The position numbers were made by a program, and so were the translations under genes. A stretch of 64,000 nucleotides of DNA from positions 1 to 64,000 of the forward strand of contig JAENZN010000011.1 of NCBI GenBank assembly GCA_016841245.1. The letters run 5' to 3'. The DNA is from Syntrophomonas sp. GTDB taxonomy: Bacteria; Bacillota; Syntrophomonadia; Syntrophomonadales; Syntrophomonadaceae. Of this stretch, positions 18,603 through 27,484 are shown one piece after another. The notes beneath the pieces were generated by a model that saw only the letters and a program-made list of their open reading frames with translations, did not search any database and was not told where the DNA came from. The number at the start of each line of letters is the position of its first letter. Positions within the stretch are counted from its first letter, which is position 1.

Positions 18603-19256
18603 TTATTTCAGGACCTGATAAATCAGGGAGAGGTGCTTTTCATCCACCGCCTCGCAGCTTATCAGCTCCAGCGGCATTCTGTTTGGCAGCGACAGACTTC
18701 TGAACAAGTGCGGTTCGCCTGTTCCCACCAAACAAGGAGACACGACCAGGCTGATTTCATCAACCAGTCCCTGTTCTATGAGTACGCTGGTCAGGACTCC
18801 GCCGCTGTCTGTCCGGATAATCCTGCAGTTGTATCGGTTATATAAGACTTGGAGCGCTTGAGCGTAATCCACGTGATCGTCCCCGGCGGTAATAAAATCG
18901 TAATTGCGCTCGCGCAGATACTCTAGATAGGATGGGGGCGTGGACGCGGATACCAGAACAATAATGTCCTTGCAATACTCTGAATCCCTGAAAACATGCA
19001 GATTCCGCAATTTTCCACGGCTGTCCGGCACCACCCACCTCAGCCTTTGGTCGTCCGGGCTGTCCGCCGGTTTCGTAAACGCTTTTTCTGTCTCGGGCGG
19101 ATAATGTTCAGCCGCCGTATAAACGGTTTCGCTGCCAAACAGCACCATGTCCGGTTGGAAGCGGTTGGCAACGGCGTAATAGACACCCGTGTCAATAAAA
19201 CCGCGCACGCAGCCATCCAAGCTCATTTGCGCGTGCATAACAACTTTTGGTCGCAT
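18603..19256 (-). CDS. RibD C-terminal / dihydrofolate-reductase-like oxidoreductase
   Basis: A 217-aa protein behind AGGGAGG. It starts RPKVVMHAQMSLDG, typical of the RibD_C fold, and has SGGVLTSVLIEQGLVDEISLVVSP, where the Gly-Gly binds NADPH phosphates and VDEI marks the family. It lacks the deaminase half of RibD and any neighbouring riboflavin gene. It is thus a stand-alone NADPH reductase of unknown substrate. Confidence 0.75.
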   Translation of the reverse strand: MRPKVVMHAQMSLDGCVRGFIDTGVYYAVANRFQPDMVLFGSETVYTAAEHYPPETEKAFTKPADSPDDQRLRWVVPDSRGKLRNLHVFRDSEYCKDIIVLVSASTPPSYLEYLRERNYDFITAGDDHVDYAQALQVLYNRYNCRIIRTDSGGVLTSVLIEQGLVDEISLVVSPCLVGTGEPHLFRSLSLPNRMPLELISCEAVDEKHLSLIYQVLK

Positions 19257-19343
19257 AAACTTGCCTCCCTATCGTGTTTTGGTATTAGTATACCTGAGCG
19301 AAGTGACAGCCTTATGTCAGCAGGTTAGAATCCCGTCTTTCTT

Positions 19344-19575
19344 TTACGCTATAATTTTTTTAAGCATCGGATTGTTTTCATGCTCGTTTACACTAGGCTG
19401 ATGTGGATCAGGGTTATACTTATTATAAAACTTAATAATGTGAAATCCGCATTTATTTACATAAAAATGAATGTTATGTTTTTCAAAATAAGGTGTAACG
19501 AGCGCCCATACTTTTGTTTCTGGATATTGCGCCTCAATTGACTGCCACGCTGCCGAACCAATTCCATGACTATGC
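19344..19575 (-). pseudogene. GNAT acetyltransferase C-terminal fragment
   Basis: Reading the minus strand gives [20 protein letters not shown], then [20 protein letters not shown] and a stop at 19344. The parallel segment of the two-domain GNAT at 19998-21080 is YGYGAWKAIEAKYPDTEVW, then [20 protein letters not shown]. It is a degenerate paralogue that lost its N-terminal half. Confidence 0.75.
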
Positions 19576-19769
19576 GATTAGAGTAAATCGACCGAATTGC
19601 ATGCAACCTGCTGTGTGGAAAGCCCCTGCTGCAGATCAGGTACAAAGCGCTCCACGCTCGGAGTCTGTTGTGCGACCTTTTCTTTGATTGGTTTCATACG
19701 TTTTCTCTCACAATCAAAGTAATCACCGACCAAACCACGTCAGCGATGGAAATAGTCCGGAACTGAAGA

Positions 19770-19877
19770 CTAATGTGCCAGTGAAAAAGCAAAGCTGGAA
19801 CTGCGATCCCTGCATGTATCGGAAAGACTGCACTCATCACAGTGATATATGCACTCCATGACGTCCTTATTATCCAT
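19770..19877 (-). CDS. Possible 35-aa Cys-rich peptide
   Basis: A 35-codon frame contains CIYHCDECSLSDTC, a possible zinc-binding Cys/His cluster. There is no good ribosome site. It may instead be the end of an eroded ICE gene. Confidence 0.2.
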   Translation of the reverse strand: MDNKDVMECIYHCDECSLSDTCRDRSSSFAFSLAH

Positions 19878-19997
19878 TTTGCCGAATTCTTATGACCGCA
19901 ATGGGAAAAATATCTTTTACGTCTTTCCTGAACGTGGGATACTCCTGTTTCTTTACCGATTAAAAACTTATGTTCATTAAAGTCACATCCTAATTAT

Positions 19998-21080
19998 TTA
20001 ATGGAATTCCTTTTTCAAAATTGCATACTGCATGGTATTTTCGTATAGCGGTGTACCGTCGGAGTTATTTACAAATGAAATGAATTCCTTGAAGCATCCC
20101 TCTTTCCGCATACCGAGGCGCTCGCACAAATGCTGTGAACGGAAGTTATCGTCCTCCACATAAGCGTATATTCTGCGGGAATTTTTCTGCGTGAACAGAT
20201 AGGCAAGATAAGCCTTTGCCGATTCGTATGCGTAGCCTTTTCCCTCAAACGCGGCGCTGAAATGCCAGTAGACACTGTAGGTATCCGGCATTTCTTTCCC
20301 GGCAAAGAGATGACCGATCAACTTGCCGCCGTCCTTCAGGCAAACGGCGATCACGGATTCATCCGCGGTACTGCTGAATTTTTTGACCGTTTTGACAGCT
20401 TCCTCCATGCTGTCGAGCTTTTCGTCCATAAAGCAATGCACACGTGGATTTCGGAGATATTCAAACAAATCACCCGCATCACCCTCTCTGAAATTCCGCA
20501 GAATCAGGCGATCTGTTTCGATGAAAACAAGATCCGGTTCCGGCTTCTTCAGTTTCATAACCTTTTTAAAAGCGAAGAATCCTTCTTCCATGCCGTCATT
20601 GTCCTCCGAGTATTCTTCTTGTGGACAATGAGGATCCGGATGGCGTTCGCAGTAAAACTCATTGATTTGAAACCCGCATTTGTTCACATAAAAGTGGATG
20701 TTTCTCTTTTCAAAATACGGGGTACCGGTGTGCCAGACTTCTGTGTCTGGGTATTTTGCCTCGATTGCCTTCCACGCCCCATAACCATATCCCGTGCTAT
20801 GATATTCCGGGTCGATAAAGAAGATTTCCAAATGGTTATGGTTTGATTTGCGGTTAATGGTCAGAATGACGCCGCCGACGCGCTGGCCGCTTGCATAGAT
20901 GTTATAGGTTTCCGCCTCTTTGCCGTAATAATTTCTTTCAATGTCGCGGTCGGCTGGGACAGGCTTGTCAAGTGCTTTTCCGTTCGTTTCGATCAGCGCA
21001 AGCGAAAAAGCGGTTTGCACTCTTTTCTTGAATTCGGCTAATACCGCTTCACTTACCGGTTCAAATGTGATTGTATTCAT
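19998..21080 (-). CDS. Two-domain GNAT acetyltransferase
   Basis: A 360-aa fusion of two GNAT domains. Residues 1-178 form a YitI-like domain (LEIFFIDPEYHSTGYGYGAW, acetyl-CoA loop). Residues 185-360 form a RimJ/RimL-type domain (IETDRLILRNFREGDAGDLF; AFEGKGYAYESAKAYL; RLGMRKEG). The start overlaps the MarR stop by 4 bases, so the pair is translationally coupled. It probably acetylates an antibiotic or protein N-terminus; substrate unknown. Confidence 0.8.
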   Translation of the reverse strand: MNTITFEPVSEAVLAEFKKRVQTAFSLALIETNGKALDKPVPADRDIERNYYGKEAETYNIYASGQRVGGVILTINRKSNHNHLEIFFIDPEYHSTGYGYGAWKAIEAKYPDTEVWHTGTPYFEKRNIHFYVNKCGFQINEFYCERHPDPHCPQEEYSEDNDGMEEGFFAFKKVMKLKKPEPDLVFIETDRLILRNFREGDAGDLFEYLRNPRVHCFMDEKLDSMEEAVKTVKKFSSTADESVIAVCLKDGGKLIGHLFAGKEMPDTYSVYWHFSAAFEGKGYAYESAKAYLAYLFTQKNSRRIYAYVEDDNFRSQHLCERLGMRKEGCFKEFISFVNNSDGTPLYENTMQYAILKKEFH

Positions 21081-21529
21081 TTTTCGTCCTCTTCCTTTTT
21101 AATATTTTCAAACGATTTTCCAAGCAATGACACAAACTGGGAAACCGTATCAGTCACGATATCGGCACACGGCTCCAAAGTGCTTTTAAAAGCGTTACTC
21201 TCCGCCTTGAAAACATCCGAGAAAATAGCTGTCAAATAGGCGCTTCCGTCCTCTGTCAGCAACAGTTCCTTTTCCTTGTGTCCGGTGGGAACGAGTTCTA
21301 TATATCCGAGCTTGACAAATTTTTGCGTGACCGAGTGAATTGTTGTGCGCGGTACCTGCCAGTCTTCACAGATCCGGCGCTGTGTATGCCGCTTTCCGTC
21401 GGAAAGCGCGTATAACAGCACAAACTCATTCTCATGAACCCCAATTTGCTTGGCGATTGAGTAGTACAAACCGTCAAGTTTATTGATGGCAATCATGAAC
21501 TTCAATATTTTTGTACGTTCAGAATCCAT
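21077..21529 (-). CDS. MarR-family regulator
   Basis: A 150-aa MarR protein; ATG 21529 (MDSERTKILKF) follows GGAGGG. Its winged helix spans KRHTQRRICEDWQVPRTTIH and KFVKLGYIELVP. It overlaps the downstream acetyltransferase, which it probably controls. A long inverted repeat with 16-bp arms lies 14 bp upstream of the start and is the likely operator. Confidence 0.82.
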   Translation of the reverse strand: MDSERTKILKFMIAINKLDGLYYSIAKQIGVHENEFVLLYALSDGKRHTQRRICEDWQVPRTTIHSVTQKFVKLGYIELVPTGHKEKELLLTEDGSAYLTAIFSDVFKAESNAFKSTLEPCADIVTDTVSQFVSLLGKSFENIKKEEDEK

Positions 21530-21543
21530 ATTGCCCTCCAAAT

Positions 21544-21583
21544 AAATTCGATATCGGATTTATTTTAATCCGATATCGAATTT
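21544..21583. promoter_or_regulatory. Large inverted-repeat operator for MarR unit
   Basis: Arms AAATTCGATATCGGAT (21544-21559) and ATCCGATATCGAATTT (21568-21583) are perfect inverse complements with an 8-nt spacer. Each arm also holds a CGATATCG palindrome, so two dimers could bind side by side. Confidence 0.75.
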
Positions 21584-21984
21584 ATGTCAAACTGTTGTGT
21601 TAAAAAGTAAGCGGGGATTTTATAGATACAACGCGAAGGAACAATTAGGGAAAACAAAACGCAGAAGAACCGGTCGTCAGTTAATCAATTAAAGCAAGAT
21701 ATAAATTGTATTTTATGCCTGAAAATGGAACTTCCAGTTCTCCTTATACCTATGTTTTACCCTGCATCTAAATTGAGCAAATGACACAATGAAAGAACAG
21801 CCCCGGAACTATTGAAATTGCTGTGGTTTCAGGGTTGTGGTTTACCTGCCCGATTTTCCCTCATAACCACAATATGTTATCATTATTATCACCTCAACGT
21901 GGCCGGGAGGTAGAAATACTGCCGTGGAAATAGCAGGGCAATATCTGGGAACGGAGTAAATTTCAAATAACCTGTATTAATTGC
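21584..21984. other. Spacer with no recognised gene
   Basis: Between the MarR operator and the MerR stop no coding frame, RNA motif or repeat could be supported. Weak inverted segments around 21800-21850 (CAGCCCCGG..., GGTTTCAGGGTTGTGG) are not convincing terminators. Confidence 0.4.
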
Positions 21985-22728
21985 TTAGCCTTTGCTTTTC
22001 CTCATCGCCTTAAGAATATCCATCATTTCCAACGCGTCTTTTTCAGCCATGTTCAGCGCGGTGATATAGCGGTCGGCGGCGCAAACGATGTCTTCATTCT
22101 CGCCGGGCGTATTGATAACCTCCCGGATATTCACTTCACCGCTATCCATTCGGTTAAGCATGCGCAGAACGGACATCATGGAATAGTGGGCGCTGCGCAG
22201 GGTGCGAATGATTTTCAGCCTGTTCATTTCTTTTATGCCGTATTTTCTGTATCCTTTTGAATCTCGCGGAACCTGAATCAGGCCGTTTCTTTCCCAATCC
22301 CGCAAAACATCCATTGTGACACCGAGCGTTTCAGCGGCCTCGCGTCTGCCGTTAAAGGCAAAATTTCCGTCCCCGGCAGCGCCATGCTCAATAATATCAA
22401 GCGTTAGGCGGATGGCTTCCTCAGCCCGCGAATTTTCTTTCCGCAGATGCTTCAAATATTTCCGCGTGCCCTGATACGCCCCGTCAAGATCACCCGCCGC
22501 CGCTGTTTTTACGATTGCCAGGACTTCCTGTCTGAGCCTGTCGCTGATAATTTCGGCCCGGAAAGCGGCGCGCAGAAGTCGCAGCTGTTCAAGATGCCTG
22601 TCGTTAAAGACGCGGTAACCGCTTGCTGTTCTCGGTATCGCAGGGAGCAGCCCCATCTCCTCATAAAACCGTATTGTATTGGGATGAACGCCTATTAATT
22701 TCGCTATTTGAGCGGTTTTGTAAGTCAG
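21985..22728 (-). CDS. MerR-family regulator with two HTH domains
   Basis: About 247 aa. Two MerR winged helices are present: IAKLIGVHPNTIRFYEEMGL near the N-terminus and AAETLGVTMDVLRDWERNGL near residue 130. A -10 box (TATAAT, plus-strand 22759-22764) lies inside the longest frame and AAGGAGGTGG follows it, so the real start must be downstream of both. The best-placed codon is a CTG at 22726-22728 (LTYKTAQIAKL). It directly follows the UvrA-like gene and probably regulates it. Confidence 0.8.
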   Translation of the reverse strand: MTYKTAQIAKLIGVHPNTIRFYEEMGLLPAIPRTASGYRVFNDRHLEQLRLLRAAFRAEIISDRLRQEVLAIVKTAAAGDLDGAYQGTRKYLKHLRKENSRAEEAIRLTLDIIEHGAAGDGNFAFNGRREAAETLGVTMDVLRDWERNGLIQVPRDSKGYRKYGIKEMNRLKIIRTLRSAHYSMMSVLRMLNRMDSGEVNIREVINTPGENEDIVCAADRYITALNMAEKDALEMMDILKAMRKSKG

Positions 22729-22797
22729 GCGGAACCACCTCCTTGCTTGGCAGCCTTTATTATACCTTATATGAGCTACAGTACCACCGTACACGTC

Positions 22798-25332
22798 TTA
22801 ATCATTCATGGCGGCGGCCCGGAAAAGAACCTCGCCGGTGGCAGAGCGTGCGCTTTTCATGATTTCCTCCGGCGGTCCCTGGGCGATGATTTCACCGCCT
22901 TCGTTTCCGCCCTCTGGGCCAAGATCAATAACCCAGTCCGCCGCCAGAAGCATGTCTGCATTGTGTTCAATAACAATGACGCTGTTGCCAAGACGCACAA
23001 GTCGGTCAAATACGTTTATCAGTCTGCCTGCGTCATGGGGATGAAGTCCGGTGGTCGGTTCGTCAAAAAGGTACAAAGCTTTTCCGCCGCTGTTCCTGGA
23101 AAGCTCCTTGGCCAGCTTCAGCCGCCGGGCTTCACCGCCGGACAGCGTTGCTGCCGATTGCCCAAGATTGAGATATCCGAGTCCCACATCCTGAAGCACC
23201 TTAAGCTTCGCTCTGATGTTTTCCTCGTCGGCGAACAGCACGAAGGCTTCGTCAATGCTCAATTCCAAAACCTCTGAAATATTATGCCCCTTGAATTTTA
23301 TATCCAGAACAGGCTTTTGATACCGCTTGCCGTGACACACGGGACAAACCACCTCCACATCCGGCAGAAAATGCATGGAAATGGACAGCTTGCCTGTGCC
23401 CTGGCATTTCTCGCACCTGCCACCGGCCACATTATAGGAAAAATGTTTGGCCGCAAGGCGCTTTGCTTTCGTTTCGGGCAAGGAGGCGTATAAATCCCGT
23501 ATATCGGTAAAAAGATCGGTATAGGTTGCGGCGTTGGACCGGCTGGAACGCCCGATTGATTGCTGGTTGATGATAATTACATCATCAAGGTGTTCGAAGC
23601 CGGAAATATCAGGATTTTTACTTTTCTTCGGCTGACGAAAGCAGGCGTCGGCGGCCTCCGCTAAAACTCCGAAAATCAAGCTGGACTTGCCGCTGCCCGA
23701 AACGCCGCTGACCGCTACAAGCTTTCCCAGAGGAATATCAATATCGATATTTTTAAGATTGTTTATATTGGCATTTCTAATGCGCACATAGCTGTTACCG
23801 TTTGGGGTCCTTTTTCGCTGAGGCTTGCCGACGTTTGTCTGAAGGTATTTCCCCGTAACAGAGGCTGCATATTTGATAATCTCCTGCGCATTGCCGCAGG
23901 CCACAATTTGTCCGCCTTGTTTGCCCGCGCCCGGACCGAAATCGATGATATAGTCCGCCGCTTTCATCATTTCCACATCATGTTCAATGACAATGACAGT
24001 ATTGCCCATGTCGCGCAGGCGTCTCAACACTTCAACAATTTTCCCGGTATCCCGTGAGTGCAGGCCTGATGTGGGTTCATCCAGCACGTACAGCACTCCT
24101 GTCAGACCGCTTCCCAAAATGGAAGCCAGCTTGATACGCTGCCATTCTCCAGCTGACAAAGAGGCCGCGGACTGATCAAGGCTCAGATATCCGGCGCCCA
24201 CATCAATAATCCGGTCAATCCTTCGCTTGAGGTCATCCACTACTTGATGAACAATATTTAAGGCGTCCGGTGAAACAGAATCGGAAAGCTCTTTCAGCCA
24301 CTTACTGACACCAACAAGAGACTTGGACAGCAGCTGTTTAATATTCATCCCGCCGACCCTGACTGCAAGGGTTTCCGAACGAAACCGTACGCCCTGGCAC
24401 TCCAGGCATTCCTGCCGGATTAAGAACTTCTCAAGCTTTTGTCTGGCGCTGGCGGAGCTGTTTTCCGCATAGCGCCGCATGAGGTTGGTGATTACCCCCT
24501 CAAACCTCCCGCCGGGCACGGTTTTGGGAGGAGCGATATCAGGGAAGCGCTCTTGGAACTGTTTGCTCAAAACACCGAATAGGAGCAGAGCCATTTGGAC
24601 GTCATTGTATTGGCCAATGGGGGTATCGATGTCCATTTGGAAGCCGTAATGTCCGGCAGCCTGAATCATGGACGCACCGTATCTGTCGATATACGCCTGA
24701 TCCCATCCGTGGATGGCAAATTCCCGGATACTTTTGGATTTATCAAGCAGAAGGTTGACATCCGGTGAATTCACAACTCCGATTCCCCGACAAACAGGGC
24801 AGGCTCCCTGGGGTTTGTTAAAAGAGAAATGGCTTGCGGTCAGCTCAATAACCTGCTCACCACAATGAGGACAAGCAATCGTCTGTTCATACACCTCCGT
24901 GCCGTCCGGCTCCTGTTCGGGCATTTCCGTATACACGGCAAAGACCGTTTCGTCATAATCCTGAGTAATAATCTTTCCGCAACGCGGGCAGGGTCTTTCA
25001 CCCAGCTTGGAGTACAATACGCGGAGATAGGCGGAAATCTCGGTAATAGTCCCCACCGTGGAACGCGGGTTGCTGTTTGTATGATGCTGATTAATTGAGA
25101 TCGCGGGCGACAGTCCCTCAATAGAATCAACCTTCGGCTTGCCCCCGATATTCATCATCAGGCCCATGGATTCCATATACTGCCGTTGGCATTCTCTTTG
25201 CAGGGTTTCCAGCGCCAGCGTTGATTTCCCGCTGCCGGACAGTCCTGTGAATACAATCAGCTTGTTTTTGGGAATCTGCAGGTCTATATTTTTCAGATTG
25301 TTTTCTTTTGCGCCTTTAATATTGATGAACAT
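22798..25332 (-). CDS. UvrA2-like ABC ATPase (lacks UvrB-binding domain)
   Basis: About 844 aa with two ABC cores: Walker A GLSGSGKST and GVSGSGKSS, signatures LSAGEWQRI and LSGGEARRL, and zinc modules CPRC/CPHC/CPVC and CEKC/CPVC. Only about 50 residues separate the first two Cys pairs, against about 150 in standard UvrA. The UvrB-interaction region is therefore missing, as in class II UvrA proteins linked to drug tolerance. The ATG at 25332 (MFINIKGAKENNL) fits the family; the ATG at 25344 abuts the GAGAGG site. Paired with a MerR gene downstream. Confidence 0.85.
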   Translation of the reverse strand: MFINIKGAKENNLKNIDLQIPKNKLIVFTGLSGSGKSTLALETLQRECQRQYMESMGLMMNIGGKPKVDSIEGLSPAISINQHHTNSNPRSTVGTITEISAYLRVLYSKLGERPCPRCGKIITQDYDETVFAVYTEMPEQEPDGTEVYEQTIACPHCGEQVIELTASHFSFNKPQGACPVCRGIGVVNSPDVNLLLDKSKSIREFAIHGWDQAYIDRYGASMIQAAGHYGFQMDIDTPIGQYNDVQMALLLFGVLSKQFQERFPDIAPPKTVPGGRFEGVITNLMRRYAENSSASARQKLEKFLIRQECLECQGVRFRSETLAVRVGGMNIKQLLSKSLVGVSKWLKELSDSVSPDALNIVHQVVDDLKRRIDRIIDVGAGYLSLDQSAASLSAGEWQRIKLASILGSGLTGVLYVLDEPTSGLHSRDTGKIVEVLRRLRDMGNTVIVIEHDVEMMKAADYIIDFGPGAGKQGGQIVACGNAQEIIKYAASVTGKYLQTNVGKPQRKRTPNGNSYVRIRNANINNLKNIDIDIPLGKLVAVSGVSGSGKSSLIFGVLAEAADACFRQPKKSKNPDISGFEHLDDVIIINQQSIGRSSRSNAATYTDLFTDIRDLYASLPETKAKRLAAKHFSYNVAGGRCEKCQGTGKLSISMHFLPDVEVVCPVCHGKRYQKPVLDIKFKGHNISEVLELSIDEAFVLFADEENIRAKLKVLQDVGLGYLNLGQSAATLSGGEARRLKLAKELSRNSGGKALYLFDEPTTGLHPHDAGRLINVFDRLVRLGNSVIVIEHNADMLLAADWVIDLGPEGGNEGGEIIAQGPPEEIMKSARSATGEVLFRAAAMND

Positions 25333-25438
25333 AAAATAGATCATCCTCTCTTACCCTTTAAAACAAAAAACAGTATACCATCGAATTTCTTAGTGGTGGC
25401 ATACTGGAGGGTTTGGAGGGATAATGCCACGGCATTGT

Positions 25439-25840
25439 TCAAGATTTCTGCAGCGCCAAATTTATACCAGCATCTTTTAAAGATGGATTGCTCGGTTCAA
25501 CTTTACGCAAAATGAAGAGACCATAGATGAGCAAAGGCAAGAAAACAATCATTGTACTGAGAGCATCCGCCAATGTAGTATTCGTTGCCGAAGCCTGCCC
25601 GAAGCTCCCATTAACAGCGATTGCATTAAAATCGCTGCAGATATTAAACAAAGCATGGCAGATAATCGCCGGCCAAATGGATTTGTTTCTTAAAAAGCAC
25701 GCCGCGAAAAACACGCCCATAAATGTCGCGTATAATACCTGAGTGAGGCTGGCCATCAACGATATGCGTCCCAAAAGCAAACTGACCAAATGGATTAATC
25801 CGAACAGCATACTTGAGGTTATCACGGCAAGGAGCAAGTA
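25439..25840 (-). pseudogene. CPBP-family membrane protease, N-terminally truncated
   Basis: The helices AVITSSMLFGLIHLVSLLLG and IWPAIICHALFNICSDF carry the FGxxH and HxxxN motifs of CPBP/Abi proteases. The EExxxR motif and first helices are absent because an IS3 remnant abuts at about 25840. Intact relatives are intramembrane peptidases; this copy lacks catalytic residues. Confidence 0.6.
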
Positions 25841-26030
25841 CACTGGCAGCACTTCAAGACAATTGACGAAGCCAGGCAAGTCCTATTTGAGTACATTGAG
25901 GTCTTCTATAACCGACAAAGAGTGCAAAAGCGGCTGGGGTACCTCAGTCCAATCCAATGGCTTAATCAGTGGCAGCGACAGGCTTCCAAATTAGTGGCTT
26001 AGCAAACTGTCCGAAAAAGTGTTGACTTCC
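25841..26030 (+). mobile_element. IS3-family insertion sequence 3' remnant
   Basis: Codons up to the stop at 26000-26002 give HFKTIDEARQVLFEYIEVFY, then NRQRVQKRLGYLSPIQWLN, the C-terminal end of an IS3-type DDE transposase. An IS3-like right end (TGTCCGAAAAAGTGTTGACT, 26008 on) follows directly. The rest of the element is gone. Confidence 0.75.
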
Positions 26031-26108
26031 CGTTATAAATAATTCGAAGTCTAAGCTGTAATTTGGAATTTATTAGCTTACCATGATGCTCACATTTTCG
26101 CCGATTAT

Positions 26109-26738
26109 TCAAAATCCGTCCAAATAGTTTTGCAGGGAATCAGCCAACTTCCCAATATGTATCCCATCGACAAACGAATGATGCACCTGAACGGAAAACG
26201 GAAGAATCCATTTGCCATCTCTTTCAAAAAATTTCCCCCAATCAAATAAAGGCGTGGCATTGTCTTTCTTTCCGGAGTTTGTATGCGAGATATGTGTATA
26301 AGATACCCACGGCATCGGTGAAAACTGAAAGACATCATTTCCCAAGGGTCCTGTAAAATACTCCTTTTGATTTTCTGCCTTTTGGGTGGCTATCGCAATA
26401 TATTCTTCTAAAGTATCTTGCATTTCTACATTAACGACCTTAAAAAGCTCAGTGTCCTTATCTATATATGTAAAAGCGGTGTCAATTCTATCGTAAAGTA
26501 CAATCTGTCCATCTACAAAGCGGTATCGAAACTCCTCAATGCCGTTGGCACATTTGGAAACAACAAAGATCAGAGCCATTGTAAATGGATACTTCATTGT
26601 CCGTACTTTCTCCAAAAAATTGCTGATGTCCAATTCGAAAGTCACACAATATGAAGGTTCTATGCTATTCCTAAATATCTGACAGTGCAGAGCGCGTTTC
26701 CAATCGGTTACATCAATTATCTTATAACGACCGGCCAT
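26109..26738 (-). CDS. Chloramphenicol-acetyltransferase-type enzyme
   Basis: A 209-aa CatA-fold protein behind AAAGGAGG. The catalytic motif is VHHSFVDGIHIG (HHxxxDG), with the usual FSPMPWVSYTHI strand before it. CAT enzymes are trimers that transfer acetyl from acetyl-CoA to chloramphenicol, but many CAT-like genomic proteins have other acceptors. It sits beside a GNAT acetyltransferase and a methyltransferase in the same direction. Confidence 0.85.
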   Translation of the reverse strand: MAGRYKIIDVTDWKRALHCQIFRNSIEPSYCVTFELDISNFLEKVRTMKYPFTMALIFVVSKCANGIEEFRYRFVDGQIVLYDRIDTAFTYIDKDTELFKVVNVEMQDTLEEYIAIATQKAENQKEYFTGPLGNDVFQFSPMPWVSYTHISHTNSGKKDNATPLFDWGKFFERDGKWILPFSVQVHHSFVDGIHIGKLADSLQNYLDGF

Positions 26739-26771
26739 AACAATTGCCTCCTTTAAGCAGCAGATGAATGC

Positions 26772-27206
26772 TCATTTTTGATATTTCATGGGTATGTATC
26801 GTATACCATCCTTGGTTTGTTCCACATCGGTATCTGTAAATCCCAATTTATGATAAATCTCTCTGGCATAAGGAGAGGAATGGACAGTGATCATTTCTGA
26901 GGCGCTGTTTCTTAAAGCCGCTGCAAATAATTTCCGCCCGATTCCTTGCCTGTGATATCTCTTGTCCACAAAGAATAACGCAATATGGCTACCTTCGTTT
27001 ATTATCGCTATCACGCCGCCAAGATTTCCATTTTCATAAGCGCCATACATTTCAAGGTTATTGATTTGATTTTCATCATTGATAAAATCCCGAAAGGTAT
27101 TGATGCCTTCTTCCAGATACTCGGGCGCTTCAAATTCTAAAAATACATCCCATACCAGGCGCATGGCATCCGCTTTCTCAGCTTGGATCAGTTTTTTGAT
27201 TTCCAT
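26772..27206 (-). CDS. GNAT acetyltransferase
   Basis: A 144-aa single-domain GNAT. Motif A is ALFFVDKRYHRQGIGRKLF, which binds acetyl-CoA, followed by SSPYAREIYHKLGFTDT. It lies 33 bases upstream of the CAT gene and probably shares its transcript. The substrate is unknown. Confidence 0.82.
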   Translation of the reverse strand: MEIKKLIQAEKADAMRLVWDVFLEFEAPEYLEEGINTFRDFINDENQINNLEMYGAYENGNLGGVIAIINEGSHIALFFVDKRYHRQGIGRKLFAAALRNSASEMITVHSSPYAREIYHKLGFTDTDVEQTKDGIRYIPMKYQK

Positions 27207-27239
27207 TTATTTTATTGATACCTCCTGACATCATGGTTT

Positions 27240-27392
27240 TTATAGAAGTGTTTTAACCTGCTTTTTAGCCTTGTTACCCAATATTTCACCGGATAGAGCT
27301 TTTAAGATAAAGTTTTCTATTTCATCCGTTTTAAGGGTTTTTCTAATGATAAGCAGTACATTTAAGATGTCAAGCAGTATGGATTTGCGCAT
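27240..27392 (-). CDS. Possible 50-aa protein or remnant
   Basis: A frame starts MRKSILLDILNVLLIIRKTL and ends KAKKQVKTLL, and is open and protein-like for about 13 codons upstream of the ATG as well. No ribosome site was seen. Probably the 3' end of a lost gene. Confidence 0.25.
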   Translation of the reverse strand: MRKSILLDILNVLLIIRKTLKTDEIENFILKALSGEILGNKAKKQVKTLL

Positions 27393-27484
27393 GGTTTCTT
27401 TAACGGACAGGAGATTAAATGAAACAAGTTTACCAGCTATTTTATGAAACCCGGCTTATACGCGTACATGCTTTTTGTTTCCAA

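Noticed and set aside
20262-20846. A 194-codon frame opposite the two-domain GNAT
   Set aside because: The GNAT reading has both acetyl-CoA motifs; the opposite frame has none.
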